This document shows, one piece after another, positions 12,298 to 24,094 of a stretch of 64,000 nt of DNA. The position numbers were made by a program, and so were the translations under genes. The notes below the pieces were generated by a model. The model did no database searches and was not told the origin of the DNA. It saw only the letters and a program-made list of their open reading frames with translations. The stretch covers positions 36,185,501 through 36,249,500 of the forward strand of contig NC_091020.1 in assembly GCF_041296385.1 (NCBI RefSeq). The letters are read 5' to 3'. Position 1 is the first letter of the stretch. Every line of letters begins with the position of its first letter. Source of the stretch: Aphelocoma coerulescens. Lineage: Eukaryota > Chordata > Aves > Passeriformes > Corvidae.

Positions 12298-12830
12298 GGC
12301 AGAATCCCGGAATGGTTTGGGTGGGAAGGGACCCCAAAGCCCACCCAGTGCCAGCCCTGCCATGGCAGGGACACCTCCCACTGTCCCAGGCTGCTCCCAG
12401 CCCCAATGTCCAGCCTGGCCTTGGGCACTGCCAGGGATCCAGGGGCAGCCCCAGCTGCTCTGGGCACCCTGTGCCAGGGCCTGCCCACCCTCCCAGGGAA
12501 CAATTCCCTCCCAATATCCCATCCAGCCCTGCTCTCTGGCACTGGGAAGCCATTCCCCCTCATCCCATCACTCCATTCCTTGGAAATTGTCTCTTTCCAT
12601 GGTTTTTGTCAGCTCCTTCAGGCACTGGAAGGTCACACTTAGGTCATCCCAAAGCTTCTCCTCTCCAGGCTGAGCACCCCCAGCTCTCCCAGCCTTCCCT
12701 CCCAGCAGAGCTGCTCCATCCCTCTGATCATCCTTGAGTTCCTCCTCTGGCCTGGCTCCAGCAGCTCCAGGTCCCTGCAGTGCTGGGCCAGGACTGGGGC
12801 AGAATTCCAGGTGGTTCTCCAGGAGCTTTA
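12298..12830 (-). mobile_element. CR1 3' region, long copy
   Basis: Tail side AGAATCCCGGAATGGTTTGG; the core 12365-12510 is nearly identical to the copies at 15088, 37188, 40890 and 60366. Further out it has the CCTGGCTCCAGCAGCTCCAG block. Confidence 0.85.
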
Positions 12831-15032
12831 CCAGCAGTGTTGGGAGGAGAGGGCTTTGCTGAACAGCCAGGCGGGTTTGGAACAAAATCTCCCTTTTTGT
12901 GTCCCCCAAGCATAAATTATCAGCTATAACACATAATTGTGGGGAGACAGGGAAATGGTGGTGAGAGAGTGAGGAAAACAAAATTTAAATGAGTTAAACT
13001 GTAAACACGAACAGGTTTTCAAAAAGATAAGTGTGAAGTAAATGAACCAAAACTGGCTTAAACACTGGGGAGAGTGGATAATCGAGTTTAGGAATTAGAG
13101 TGAAAAACCAGGAGCTGCAGTTTAGAAGGACATCCACGGGGCAGAATACAAAGAGATCAGGAAAGTTGAGTCAAGGATAATCCCACCCTGGCAGGGTTTG
13201 TGCTGGGCTCACAGCACAGACAATCTGCTGGGCCCTGTTACCTGTTCTCCTGTGGGTTTGGCTGCTGTGCTGCTTCCCTGCGTGGGGACGGCTTTGGGAT
13301 GGGCTGTGGGACACAGGGAGCTGGTGCTGGATCAGGGCACAGCTCAATGGAAGCTAAGAACACCTTCTTTCCCTGGAACATTTCCCTGCATTGCTGGGAA
13401 GATGCAGGGATGTGCTGTGAAGGGATACTGCCTATTTTCCCATTACAAGAGTCGTGTCACAAGCACAAGGCAGAAGCAGAGCTGCTGAATATTCCACGGG
13501 AGAGCCCTCGGCAGCACGGGAGACAGCGGGAAGATGGCTTGGGAATGATTCTGCCTGTGGAGTGCCAGCTGAAGGTGGCTCTGTTTATTACTATTTGTTA
13601 AATTTGGGAGTGATGTCACTGCACTCAGATATTTATGGGATTTATGGATCCCATATCCATTTGCTGTAGAGAAGGGGTCACACTGGGTATAAACCCAGCA
13701 CAGGGCTGGGGTAATTCCCATCCCTCCCAGCAGCAGCTCAGACCACCCCATAAACCCCATGTGTTCAGCACAGTCAGAATAAATGCTTGTTTGTAGAAAT
13801 AGGAATAAGAGCCATGTGCCAAACCATCTGCTTGTGTCATTACTGTCACAGGGGCTGAGTGACTCCAGGCTGCCAACCCTGAGCTCCAGCACGGGCTGGC
13901 ACCACTGCCTCAGGAATTATCGAGGGCAGCAGCCACCACGGGCTCCCCAGCTTCGTTTGTTTTCCTTGGCTGGCTTTTACTTAATTGGGAATCAGATTGG
14001 AGCTGTCTGCACTAACCAGGAATGTTTCTGATTCCCTGGGACTGGGAGCAGCTTGGTGCAGCAGGTTTCCCTGGCAACCCTCAGGATGCTCATATGGAAG
14101 TGTGGCCCTCGGTGCCCCACCCAGGGCTGATCCCACAACATGTCCCAGTCAAGGAATATACTGCTTTTTCCTATTCCTTAAGATCCAGCTCCCGTTGCTG
14201 GGAGAGGACTGCTAAACAAACATCAAGGAGCCACTGGGAGGAAGGTGGTGAGATTAGACACGTAAAGCCTTGTGTTCCTGAGTGGAGGAACACTCCTCAC
14301 CTTGTCTGCTGCTTCAAAATAAACATATTAGAGAAAAACCCTTCTCCTGCCCAACACCAGCTGGAGAACACAAAGGCTTTATCAGCACCAAGGTTTTATC
14401 ATGGACAGATAATCACCAGCTCCTTACACAGCCCAGGCAGCAGCTGACAACTCCAAGAGGGAAATGAAATCCTCCGAGAGCAAGCCTCACCCGTGGGATT
14501 AAAGGCATCGAGGAACAGGGCCAGAGATCTGGGAACAGGGGCTCATGCAGTGAGAACCCCTGCCCGAGCCCCCAGGAATGTGTGACTGGCTCTGGGAGGA
14601 GCAGGAGGATCCGGGTTTGTGGCTGGTGCTGGGATGGGAACCCAACATCCCCTCTCCTGAGCTCTCTCCTGGCACTCTGCGTAATCTCCCCTAGAACTCC
14701 CAGGGTACAAAGCAAACAACCTCACAGCTTTTCTGGTTTGCTTTTCCCCAGGATCCCCCTCCCAGGGCAGAACTTTTCTCCAGGCAGAGGACAAGTGTGG
14801 AATACTTAAAGACACAGCAAAGTTGAGAGGGAAAAGAGAGGGACAAACACAAACCAGGCGGGCCCCAGGATGAGCGTGGTGGGGAGCACAGCCTTGCTGG
14901 AAAGGACAATCCCTTCTTTTCATGGAATGTTCCTCACTGGATAACCCTGGGGAGGCTCACAAAGCTGTCCAAGCAAGAGGTGGTTTTGGGAAGAGCTGAG
15001 GCCAAGCCATGGGATAACACAGGTCCAGAGGA

Positions 15033-15540
15033 GCCTGGAATGGGAGGGAAAGGACCCTAAAGCCCATCCAGTGCCAACCCTGCCATGGCAGGGACACCTC
15101 CCACTGTCCCAGGCTGCTCCCAGCCCCAATGTCCAGCCTGGCCTTGGGCACTGCCAGGGATCCAGGGGCAGCCCCAGCTGCTCTGGGCACCCTGTGCCAG
15201 GGCCTGCCCACCCTCCCAGGGAACAATTCCTGCCCAATCTCCCATCCAGCCCTGCCCTCTGGCACTGGCAAGCCATTCCCTGGGTCCTGTCCCTCCATGC
15301 CTTGTCCCCAGTCCCTCTCCAGCTCTCCTGGAGCCCCTTTAGGCCCTGCAAGGGGCTCTGAGCTCTCCCTGGAGCCTTCCCTTCTCCAGGTGAATGTTCC
15401 CCTTATCCCAGCCTGGCTCCAGAGGGGCTCCAGCCCTGGGAGCATCTCCGTGGCCTCCTCTGGGCTCTCTCCAGCAGCTCCAAGTCCTGCTGATATTGGA
15501 CCCCAGTTCTGGACTCACCACTCCCAATACACAGAATAAT
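15033..15540 (-). mobile_element. CR1 3' region, long copy
   Basis: Lacks the terminal tail but keeps about 500 bp including the core shared with 12298-12830 and the GGCCTCCTCTGGGCTCTCTC block. Close sister of the copy at 60296. Confidence 0.85.
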
Positions 15541-16439
15541 TTCCAGAAAAACCTGACTCGTGCAGCTCGTGGAAGCAGAGAGCAGGATATTCCTGCTCTT
15601 CGTTTCATGACTGGAATTTGTAGTTTCCTTTGTTTTTTAAATTAAAAGTCAAAATGGATTTTTTCAAAAACTGCCCAAAGCAAATACTTTAATTTTTAAG
15701 CAGTTCACTGCTCTGCTTTCCCCAAAGCATCCCAGGGCAATGGAGTTTCTGGTGTAGCAATTTCAGAGGCTGACATGGAGCAAACTCTCGCTGTTCACTG
15801 CTGAGACCTCAGCAACAGAAAGCAGCAGCAGTGATTTGAAAGATTTACTCATTTTTAATTAGTGAGAAGCCAAAGCCCCATCAGTGCCTCACCTGGGCTT
15901 CTCTCCTGTCAGTGCCAGAAAAGGGGGACCATCAATTCTGCTGTGCTGAGACCATTCCTGGCTCTTCAACTCATCATTGACAGCCCACACCCACCCAGGG
16001 ACTGCAGCACCCAGAAACTCCCTTTATTTCCAGAAATTCCCTTTATTTCCAGAGTAGCAGTCCCAGGTGTTGGTGAGAGCCCAGCAGGGGTGGCAGGAGC
16101 AGCAGCCCCAGTGGCAGCACTCCAAACGCCACCTCACCTTCACCAAGTGGGGTTCCCCAGCCTGGGCCATGGGGAAGTGCTCCAAGTCAGCAGATCCCAC
16201 TCCAAGGGCACCAGAGACCCAAGAAAGGCTCAGGGCTGTGTTCAGATGTGCTGAGGTTGCCCTGCAAAGGAAAGGGCAGAGCAGCTCTTCCCCAGCGCCC
16301 ACAGCCCTGAGCCAGCCCCATCCTGGACAATGTGGGGGTGGAAATTATCCCAGGGGAGAAGAGTTGCAGTGTCCCTTAAAGGGACTGCTGTGGGGCCAGA
16401 GTAACACCCGGGGAGGGCCAGGGCTGCGAGCTGCTTAGA

Positions 16440-16582
16440 GCCAGGGAATCCCAGAACCGGCGAGGCTGGAAAAGCCCTCGGAGCCATCGAGTCCAACCAG
16501 CACTGCCCAGGACACCCCTGCCCCGAGTGTGTCCCCAGGTGCCACCCCCACAGGGCTGTCACACCCCTCCAGGGATGGGCAC
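16440..16582 (-). mobile_element. CR1 3'-end fragment, diverged subfamily
   Basis: GGGAATCCCAGAACCGGCGA then GCCATCGAGTCCAACCAGC and GTGTCCCCAGGTGCCACCCC. Confidence 0.7.
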
Positions 16583-17171
16583 TCACCACAAACCATGCAG
16601 ACCTGCTTCCTTTGGCCACGGGCAGGTTTGGGCACAGCTCCCTCCACTCCCAGCTCTCCTCGCTCTGGGAATCACCAGTGGCTGCTGCAGGACGAGGATT
16701 TTCCCTGGGTTTGTAACACCTCAGCTACACTGGATATTTTAGAGAACGTAGGGGCAGCTTTTGTTTCAAAATAAAACCATAAAAACACACGGCTGCAATT
16801 TGTAAGATCTGTGCAGAAGATCCAGACACATCAACCTCCAGCTGACTGTGTTTGAATTATTAAATCAATATTTTATTCTTTTAGGAGGAAAAACATCACA
16901 TCTGAGGGGAAAATTATTTTTAATACAAACAAAACACAGGCCTTGAAAGTCTCAGCCTACTGTGCCTACAATGACAGCTCCTCAGATGGAGAAGGTCTTT
17001 ATTAAAAATGCTCTTTAAAGTTAAATATATTCTTGTTTTGTAGGCAGTGCCTGTTCCAAGCAGAAGCACAGCTTTGCTGTGATTCCAGGGAAAGGCTTCT
17101 CTCTTCAAAGGAGAAAAAGGAGAAATATATTTAAAAGATATTTTGTTTTGTGGGGTAAAGCCTGACCTGAG

Positions 17172-17318
17172 AACTGAGTGGTTTGGGTTGGAGGGATTTT
17201 AAGCCCATCCAGTTCCAACCCAACACCTCCCAGTGTCCCAGGCTGCTCCCAGCCCCAGTGTCCAGCCTGGCCTTGGGCACTGCCAGGGATCCAGGGGCAG
17301 CCACAGGGCTCTGGGCAT
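17172..17318 (-). mobile_element. CR1 3'-end fragment
   Basis: GTGGTTTGGGTTGGAGGG to GATCCAGGGGCAGCCACAGG. Core present, octamer tail lost. Confidence 0.8.
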
Positions 17319-17682
17319 TTTGATGGTTAATCCCAGCTGGTGTCATTGGCTCCAAACCAATGATGGCCAAATTGATTCCAACCGGTAAATGTGGAAAAAT
17401 TCATTTAGAAAGATTTAGATGAGTCCTTCCAGCTCAGAAACTTTCCAGTAGGACTGGGGACTCCAGTGTCCTTGAAAAGCTGCCTGAAATGTGCACCTCA
17501 AACAAGCAGGAGAATTTACAAGGACAGGGGTTTTTCCTCTCTAAATAAATAACAAGCTCAGGAAGAAGAGGAGTGTTCAGAGGATGTTCAGTGAATTGGC
17601 AAAGATTTCTTTGCCTTTTTTTAATCAAACCCTTCATTTTTACCAGCAACTACCTCCAGAATTATCAGCTACAGAAGGCACT

Positions 17683-17738
17683 GGGGGAAGGAGATGATAT
17701 TGAAGGTCCCTTCCAAGCCAGACCATTCGATGATTTAC
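17683..17738 (+). mobile_element. Short CR1 tail remnant
   Basis: TTGAAGGTCCCTTCCAAGCC then ACCATTCGATGATTTA. Confidence 0.5.
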
Positions 17739-19520
17739 CTTGAAAATTGTTCTCAGAGTTAAATATTGGCAAATTATTCACTTACATTGAGGAGGAGAAG
17801 GAAAGGGAATGGGGCTGTGGTCTGCAATGAAGGTGAGAGGACAGGATCAGCTCTCTAACTGTAAAAAAAACAACAAAAAATATATTCTTGATTCTCTCCC
17901 AAAGCCAAACCCTGCTGAGCACCAGGATAAGGAAATACAGCAGATCAGAAAGCAGTTGTAGGCTCCTCCCTCCCACACAGGAGAGGAGGGAAAAAAAGTC
18001 CAATTTAGAGCAATTTTGACAAATATGAAGCATCCAGTCAGGGCTGAACCCAGTGCCCAGTTCCCAGCCAGCTCCAGATCTCTCCCTGCAGAAAAACTCC
18101 ATCCCCTTTCCAAGGAAAAACATCATTTCTGCATTCCCAGTTTCTCCCTGTTTTCCCTCCTTGTGTGGAGACTTTAAACACCACAGCCTCAAGACAAGCA
18201 CATGGAAGAAACCCATGGAAAACTGCCGGGATCCAAGAGAGCTCTGAGAAAAGCCAAGTTGCCAGAAGTGAATTCAGTGGGAAAAGCCAGGGGAGAGGCA
18301 ACAATTCCAGGTGCCAGCAGCACTGCTGAGGAGATGCAATGGATGGATATTCCATTGACACTCGGGGCATAAATCAAGTGAAATTGCTCACAGAAGCAAA
18401 CCCAAAGCATCTCGCTGTGAATCCAGAAGAGTAAATTCGGAGCCTCCTGGGAACTTTGCCATCATTTGTTTTCATTTCTCTGACTTCTCTTCATTTCTGC
18501 TCGGGATTAGCTCCCCCAACAATGATCACAGCAATAGGGAAACCTGCTCCCAGGGGATGGGATGAAAGCAATATTTACCAAAGTAAGCCCAAGCAAAGAA
18601 ATCAAAATATGAAGAACTAAGTTAAAACAAACCCAGTCACAAAGTACTTAAAAAAGAGAACCAAAATGGCTTTAACTCTTGCTGAACCACCAAAAAATCT
18701 GTTGCCTTGTTGGGAGACTGAAAAGGAGAGAAAAAGACATCCCAAACTTACCAAACCCTCCCAAAAATCATCTTTAGTACATCTTCCCATTGCCCACATT
18801 GTTTGGAATTTGTTCCCTAAGGATTTTGCCTTTTTCCTAAATAAACAAAGCCACATAACATTATCACCTTTGATTTTTCCTCCTATTTATCTTGGGTTCA
18901 GGCCAATATAATCCAGCTAAGGATGTAAGCACACAAATTGCTCCTTGCTCACACAGCGTTACCCAAGCAAAGTCATTATCAGCATTTTATTGGCACGTGA
19001 AGCTAAAATGAACAAGCTCGAGCCCTTGGCAGCCCTTTCCACCTTAATTTAGCTTTTAATTACAACTCCCCTCATTTCCAATGTCTTTTCTCGGGCAGGC
19101 AAACCCCGAGCTCCATCTGGAGATAGCCAGGGCTCATTCTCCTTCCCAGTGATCCCACCAGCTCCAGATGAAGCCGCTCTCCGTGCCCTGCACTGGGTAT
19201 TTGCAGAGGTTTCAGGGCTGTTCTCTCTGTGCTCTTGGTTGAACTGAAAACCATTAAAAACATCCCAGTCTTTGAAATGTTTTCTTTTTCCACCTTGAAA
19301 ATGGTAAAAGAGCAGACGTCCAAAACCCCCAAGGCACTTACCTGAGCAGGAGAACATCCAGGAGATCCGTCAGGGTATGGAATCATGGAGCCACCGATGG
19401 AAAACACGGAGCAACTGGAGACTCCAGCGGGAAGCAAGGAAAGCAGCACCTAAACGTGGCCTGTGACAGGTGGCAAGGCCTGGGTCAGCCCTTCTCCTTG
19501 CCCCTCCCCACCCTCACAGC

Positions 19521-19590
19521 CAGGAATTCTTCCCAATATCCCAGTAACCCTGCCCTCTGGCACTGGGAAGCCATTCCCTGTGTCTTGTGA
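19521..19590 (-). mobile_element. CR1 internal fragment
   Basis: CAGGAATTCTTCCCAATATC and CCCTCTGGCACTGGGAAGCC match the CR1 segment upstream of the core. Confidence 0.65.
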
Positions 19591-20011
19591 ATTATTCCGA
19601 GTTCATTTTTCCACAGCAGCAGGAAGTTCCTTTATCTCTGTGACTATAAAAATACCCAGCACACACCTAAATAAAAATTACTGTGAGTTAGAGAAAATAT
19701 CCCACTCACTCCAAGCAAGCAGGAACCCATAGATTTAAGGAGCAATAACTTAAAATTTAGGTCTCCTGAGAAAAAAATGACAATCACAGACAGAGCACAT
19801 TTGGAGCAGCACAAAGGCAGAGATGTCCTGATGTTCCTCCAGCCATGACATCCTACCTGTGTAGCCAGCATGACTCTTTTGCTCCCAGCATCCTCGGATT
19901 TCCGATGGATGTCAATGGAATTTGCACACAAATCCCGAGTGGAAGGAGCCCCCTCTGCTTTTCCATCTCTCCAGTAAAAGTCACAAACCCTGTGTTATTT
20001 TACCCATTATT

Positions 20012-20130
20012 TCATGGAATCCCAGAGTATCCTGAGCTGAAAGGGACCCACAAGGATCCAGTCCAACCCCTGACCCTGCACAGACATCCCAACAGTCCCA
20101 CCCTGTCCCTGAGAGTGTTTTCCACTTGGG
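20012..20130 (-). mobile_element. CR1-like 3'-end fragment, second subfamily
   Basis: CATGGAATCCCAGAGTATCC, GGGACCCACAAGGATCCAGT and CACCCTGTCCCTGAGAG. Same subfamily as 23894 and 49092. Lies just past the distal poly(A) signal of TCERG1L. Confidence 0.65.
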
Positions 20131-20221
20131 CTCTGGCAAAAAAAAACGCTTCAAAAAGTTTCACCCCTGAGATCCCCCTGAAAACAGGCTTGAAATGCTC
20201 CTTAATTACAAAAGTTAAATA

Positions 20222-20227
20222 TTTATT
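20222..20227 (-). terminator. Candidate distal poly(A) signal AATAAA
   Basis: Minus-strand AATAAA in the AT-rich context TATAAATAAATATTTAAC, about 760 nt after the stop. It would give a 3' UTR of ordinary length. No strong GT-rich downstream element was noticed. Confidence 0.35.
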
Positions 20228-20962
20228 TATACAAATATGATGAGAAAAATCTCATGCAGACTCTTCACACACAGGAACAGAACCCAAATCCGACTGGGAT
20301 GGCTTCACCAAAGAACTGGGGTTGGAAGGCTGAGGGGGCCGTGGCGCTGTCCTGGAGCACCGCCCACGGGAAGTTCTGGATCGGAGAGTTCTCCTATGGA
20401 ACATGTGCCAAGATTTTCACACTCTTCACCAAGATTAACAATTAATAGCTGATTACTACTACTCAGAGGACTGGACAGAGACAGATGAGCAGCGGGAGTG
20501 GATCCTGCAGACCACCAGACCCCACACACTTGGTGGAAATGCAGAGTTGCCAAAAGATTGCTTGAGATAATTCCCCTAAAGGATGGAAATGCCTTGAGAT
20601 TGCTCTGGATGGCATCTGCTTCTGCTTAATTATAAACCTGCATTGGAGTCATAACTTGTGTATATTACAAGTAATTTGCATAATTAAAACAATTAAGGGA
20701 TCGACGTATCATGGCAATTAGAAATGCATCAAACTCTGGATGTTGTACAAAAGAGAGCTTCAATATGAAACATTAATTCTTTGAGAACAAAATATCCTTC
20801 CCATTCCTGCAGAACAGCCTTCCCAAATCCAATGGATGGCCCATAAACTCCATTTAGAGGCATTTTCCCTTGGGATCTCCCACTCCTGGTGGTGCTGTTG
20901 GGCCCCAAGTGCTTCATCCTTCCTCGGAATCCCTTCCCACAGCCACAGCCCGGGCTTGTGTC

Positions 20963-20968
20963 TTTATT
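20963..20968 (-). terminator. Candidate proximal poly(A) signal AATAAA
   Basis: AATAAA on the minus strand 18 nt after the TCERG1L stop codon. About 15-30 nt further downstream the minus strand reads GGGCTGTGGCTGTGGG, a GT-rich element of the kind that follows cleavage sites. If used, the 3' UTR would be only about 40 nt. Confidence 0.4.
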
Positions 20969-20985
20969 GCCAGTTTCAGTTGCTT

Positions 20986-21142
20986 TTATCTCATTTTCCG
21001 TAGCCTTATCCTGTTTTCCTTGTCCCTCTTTTTGAGAATAAGGATGAACTGGTTGAAAAAATGCTCCTGGTCCTTCTTCTTCTGGACGAGGCGGAAGCGC
21101 TGATCGCGGCCGTACTTCTCTGCGAATTCCTTGAAGGTTGTC
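20986..21142 (-). CDS. TCERG1L: TCERG1L last coding exon, FF domain 2 and stop
   Basis: 157-nt coding part of the last exon; the first base completes Arg349, then residues 350-400 and TAA at 20986-20988. It begins [20 protein letters not shown] and runs through [19 protein letters not shown] to the C-terminus RLRKMR. This is the second FF domain (about residues 333-388) with Phe352/Phe355, Arg364-Phe365 and Phe377-Phe378 in the expected places. Ending here with a basic tail matches TCERG1L and rules out TCERG1, which continues with four more FF domains. Acceptor ends CTGTTTTCCACAG. Confidence 0.97.
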
Positions 21143-22068
21143 CTGTGGAAAACAGACCTTGGGAAGCTGGGACTCGGCCAGGCCACCCCCAGGCTCCTGG
21201 ACCTGGATCCACACCAGAACTGGGGGGGCTCTGGGAATGTTTGACAGGAGTGGGATGGTAAATCTGGGATGAAGAAGGGCCAGACCACGCCAGGGCTTTG
21301 GACACCTGGAGCAGCCTGCAGTGAGCAAGGATTAACTTTGGGATTTGGAAATGGGTTGATGGCTGGCAGGAGGCTGCTGAGCCATTAACAGCATGCTCAC
21401 AGACCAGTGTCAAGGAGCTTTATTTGAACTCCTGGATATTCTGTATTTCCAAGGCAAGCTCTCTCCTAGCAGGGTTTTCTACCTTCATTTCCTTTCAGGC
21501 TGCATTCCCAGCTCCTTTCCCCAAGGTGACTCTTTGCTTTTTATTGGAAATATTTGGGATTTATCTCTCTCATCGTGTGCCTTAATCAAGGCAGGGAAAG
21601 GAGCTTCATCGGTGCTTTGGTGCCACGGGCAGCTCCCAAAACCCTTCAGGGGTGAAATGCTCCCTGGCCTCTGGGCCAGCACAGCTTTTCCCTTGGGGAC
21701 TGGGAATATCAGTGCTGGAAGCAGTGTTTGCGTGGGACATCAGCCCAGAATATTCCCGGTTTTGTTGTAAAATGCTTCTTCCCATTACAATTATTACAGC
21801 CCCACGTGCTGTTGGTATCCATGTACCCACACAGCTCATGCTGAGTAATTATCTGCATGTTTTAGTAGGGAAAACTAATTTCTGTGTTCCAGCAATTTAA
21901 CAATGTTTATAATATACACCCCTTATTTTCATGTGATTTACAAATGAGAAAGCACTGCCCTAAGCACTGCCCCTGCCCCTGTGTGCGTCTGGATCCATCA
22001 CTTGAACAACAAAGTGAAAAGTAAGTTGTGCCTTGCACACTGTATTTTAATTTAATCACAGATCTGTA

Positions 22069-22152
22069 GAGTCACAGAAGGGTTTGGGTGGGGAGAGACC
22101 TCACAGATCATCTTGTTCCAACCTCCTGCCATGGGCAGGGACACATTCCATG
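22069..22152 (-). mobile_element. CR1 3'-end fragment
   Basis: AGAGTCACAGAAGGGTTTGG to CTCCTGCCATGGGCAGGGAC. Intronic. Confidence 0.7.
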
Positions 22153-22369
22153 AATTTAATGGCGTGGTATTAACAGGAACTTTGTAAAATTGTATTTCTC
22201 TTCCACCAAACCCCAGGACTAAATATAATCTTTGAGTAACTTCACCTGCATGTGTGATACAGATGAGATTGAACATTGTGGTACTGATTTTCCATAAGTA
22301 ATGTGTGTTCTATGACCACAGCATACACAGGAACACAAAATAAACATGCTGTGCCAAGTACTGCACATC

Positions 22370-22432
22370 CTGAGGGAGAGAGGAGAGGGAGAGGGACAGA
22401 AAGAGGGAGAGATGGACAGAGAGATGGAACAT
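22370..22432. repeat. Purine-rich GA tract
   Basis: Irregular GAGGGAGA/GAGAGA repeats within the last intron of TCERG1L. Confidence 0.7.
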
Positions 22433-22596
22433 TTCCTCTCCCAGGAATACAACAAAATATTGGGGAATATCAGGGAAGAAATGCCATCCCAGCATTGGAA
22501 CAGGCATGTTCCACTTGCTGTGAAGCGTTCCGGACTGAAAAGCTCAGCCTAAATGACAAAGCTGAGCTTCCCAACCCTTCCTAAGGCAATGCCCAC

Positions 22597-22715
22597 CTTG
22601 GGGATAACTTGGATTCTTCCAGAAGCTTCTTGAATTCTTCCTTGGCCAACAGCAACTTGTTCTTCTTCTCTTTGTACTCCTCCCTGATCCGGGTCTTGAC
22701 AAACTGCTCAAAAAT
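22597..22715 (-). CDS. TCERG1L: TCERG1L exon, end of FF domain 1 and start of FF domain 2
   Basis: 119-nt exon encoding residues 310-348 plus two bases of Arg349. It reads [20 protein letters not shown] then [28 protein letters not shown] closes FF domain 1; the charged Glu/Lys helix links directly into FF domain 2, which begins around [10 protein letters not shown] with Phe337. Acceptor ends CTTCCTTGGCCAG, donor is GTGGGC. The charged helical spacer between FF repeats is typical of the family, in which FF domains form a rigid tandem array. Confidence 0.97.
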
Positions 22716-22931
22716 CTGGCCAAGGAAGGGACACAAGACAAGGAGTTACTGACAAAGCCTTTGGGGTGCTCCTGCCTCACCAAAGAGCTGCAACCCCAGC
22801 GCCTGCAGTCCTCACCTGCCCTCCCCACGTGTCCAGGAGGTGTTTTCATTCCATCACCTCCAAGGCACGACAGGGTCTGTGTCCTGCCTGTAATTGGGTA
22901 TTTAATTAAAGGGTAACACTGTTTATATTAG

Positions 22932-23052
22932 CCCCAGAATCCCAGAATCCCAGAATCCCAGAATCCCAGACTGGTTTGGGTTGGAAGAACCTTAAAGCCC
23001 ACCCAGTCCCACCCCTGCCATGGCCCATGGGCCCAGGCTGCTCCAAGGCTGA
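22932..23052 (-). mobile_element. CR1 3' end with expanded tail octamer
   Basis: The tail unit CCAGAATC is repeated about five times (22933-22970) before the GACTGGTTTGGGTTGGAAG domain. CR1 elements end in short tandem octamers; this one has more units than its neighbours. Confidence 0.8.
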
Positions 23053-23893
23053 TAAAACGATTCCATGATTCCAAGAAATGTGTCTTGATTGACTCATCAT
23101 GGTCCAGGTGTTGTCCTTGCTCATTCCCTGACATAAATCCCAAACTCCCTGCTCAGGCTCTTTAGCAGCACTTTCCATCCTGGCAGCTCCTCATACATTT
23201 TCATTCCTGTATTTCCTTGTTATTTCATTTCACTTTTTTTTTTCCTTAGGAAGGAAAATATTGGAAAGGGAGTAAATGAAGATGTATGTGCCCAGTCCTC
23301 TGGTAAATACCTACAGGAAGCTCTCTGGAGAACCACGGGACAATATGGAATAAGTCCATTTTTCATCCTGTTTATTTAAAAAATGGACAATTCTGTATTC
23401 AAAATTATTCCTTCTGCAGGATGACAAAAGACTTTTAAGGGAGAGAAATAACCACAGAACAGCAGTGTTCACTGCAAGATCCCTGCATCTCCCCTGAATT
23501 TTGTAGCCTCATCTGCAGACTTTGGGATCCCTGGTGAAAATTAATGCCCAAATTATCCAGGCAGCACAACTCCACATCCCTTTATCCCCAGATAAACCCA
23601 AGCCTTGCACAGAGCCCTCAGCCAGGCCCCAGTGCTCTGTCCAGTGGGGTCTGTTACTGCAAACCTCAGCCCTAAATCCTGCCAGACTCCTGGAAAATGT
23701 CCTGAACAATGAAAATTAAGCAGTGTCTCTACAATATTCCAGTAATTCGGGGTAGAACCGTTGCCTTGAGGCCATGTCCCTCCCTACTGCCAGGTTTCCC
23801 AGGCTCAGGAGTTGCTCCTGCATCCCAAAGGACGGGAGCCTGTCCCTGTGTTCCAACCTCCTTGTAGCACTTGCTTGTCCAAGGAGACAGCAC

Positions 23894-24000
23894 TGGGAAT
23901 CCCAGGATAGCCCGAGTGGGAAGGGACCCACAGGGATCCTGGAGCCCAACTCCCAGACACCCCAAAATCCCACCCTGTGCCTGCTGAGCATCACTCCCAC
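23894..24000 (-). mobile_element. CR1-like 3'-end fragment, second subfamily
   Basis: GGGAATCCCAGGATAGCCCG and GGGACCCACAGGGATCCTGG, ending near CTGAGCATCACTCCC. About 95 bp from the solo LTR. Confidence 0.65.
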
Positions 24001-24094
24001 TGGCCAGAGCCAAACCTATGGGTGTCCCCAGGGAGTCCTGATTTTATGGAATTCTTTCATCCTCCCAAAACAACTGCTCCGGGATCCTGGGCAG

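Larger units (their letters stand above)
8526..20011. other. 3' flank of TCERG1L, second part
   Basis: Contains the pentanucleotide and 16-bp arrays and CR1 copies listed separately. The stretches 12831-15030, 15541-16440 and 17740-19500 hold no recognised gene. 11980-12060 and 18950-19070 are AT-rich and low in repeats. Confidence 0.6.
20222..20985 (-). other. TCERG1L: TCERG1L candidate 3' UTR
   Basis: Sequence after the stop codon. It is AT-rich, free of recognised CR1 and resembles vertebrate 3' UTR sequence. Two AATAAA signals on the minus strand bracket the possible end: one at 20963-20968, only 18 nt past the stop, and one at 20222-20227, about 760 nt past it. The region beyond the second signal holds a CR1 fragment (20012-20130). 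Which signal is used cannot be decided from sequence alone. Confidence 0.5.
21143..22596 (-). other. TCERG1L: TCERG1L last intron
   Basis: 1454 bp. Holds one CR1 fragment (22069) and a GA tract; otherwise AT-rich unique sequence with nothing recognised. Confidence 0.85.
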
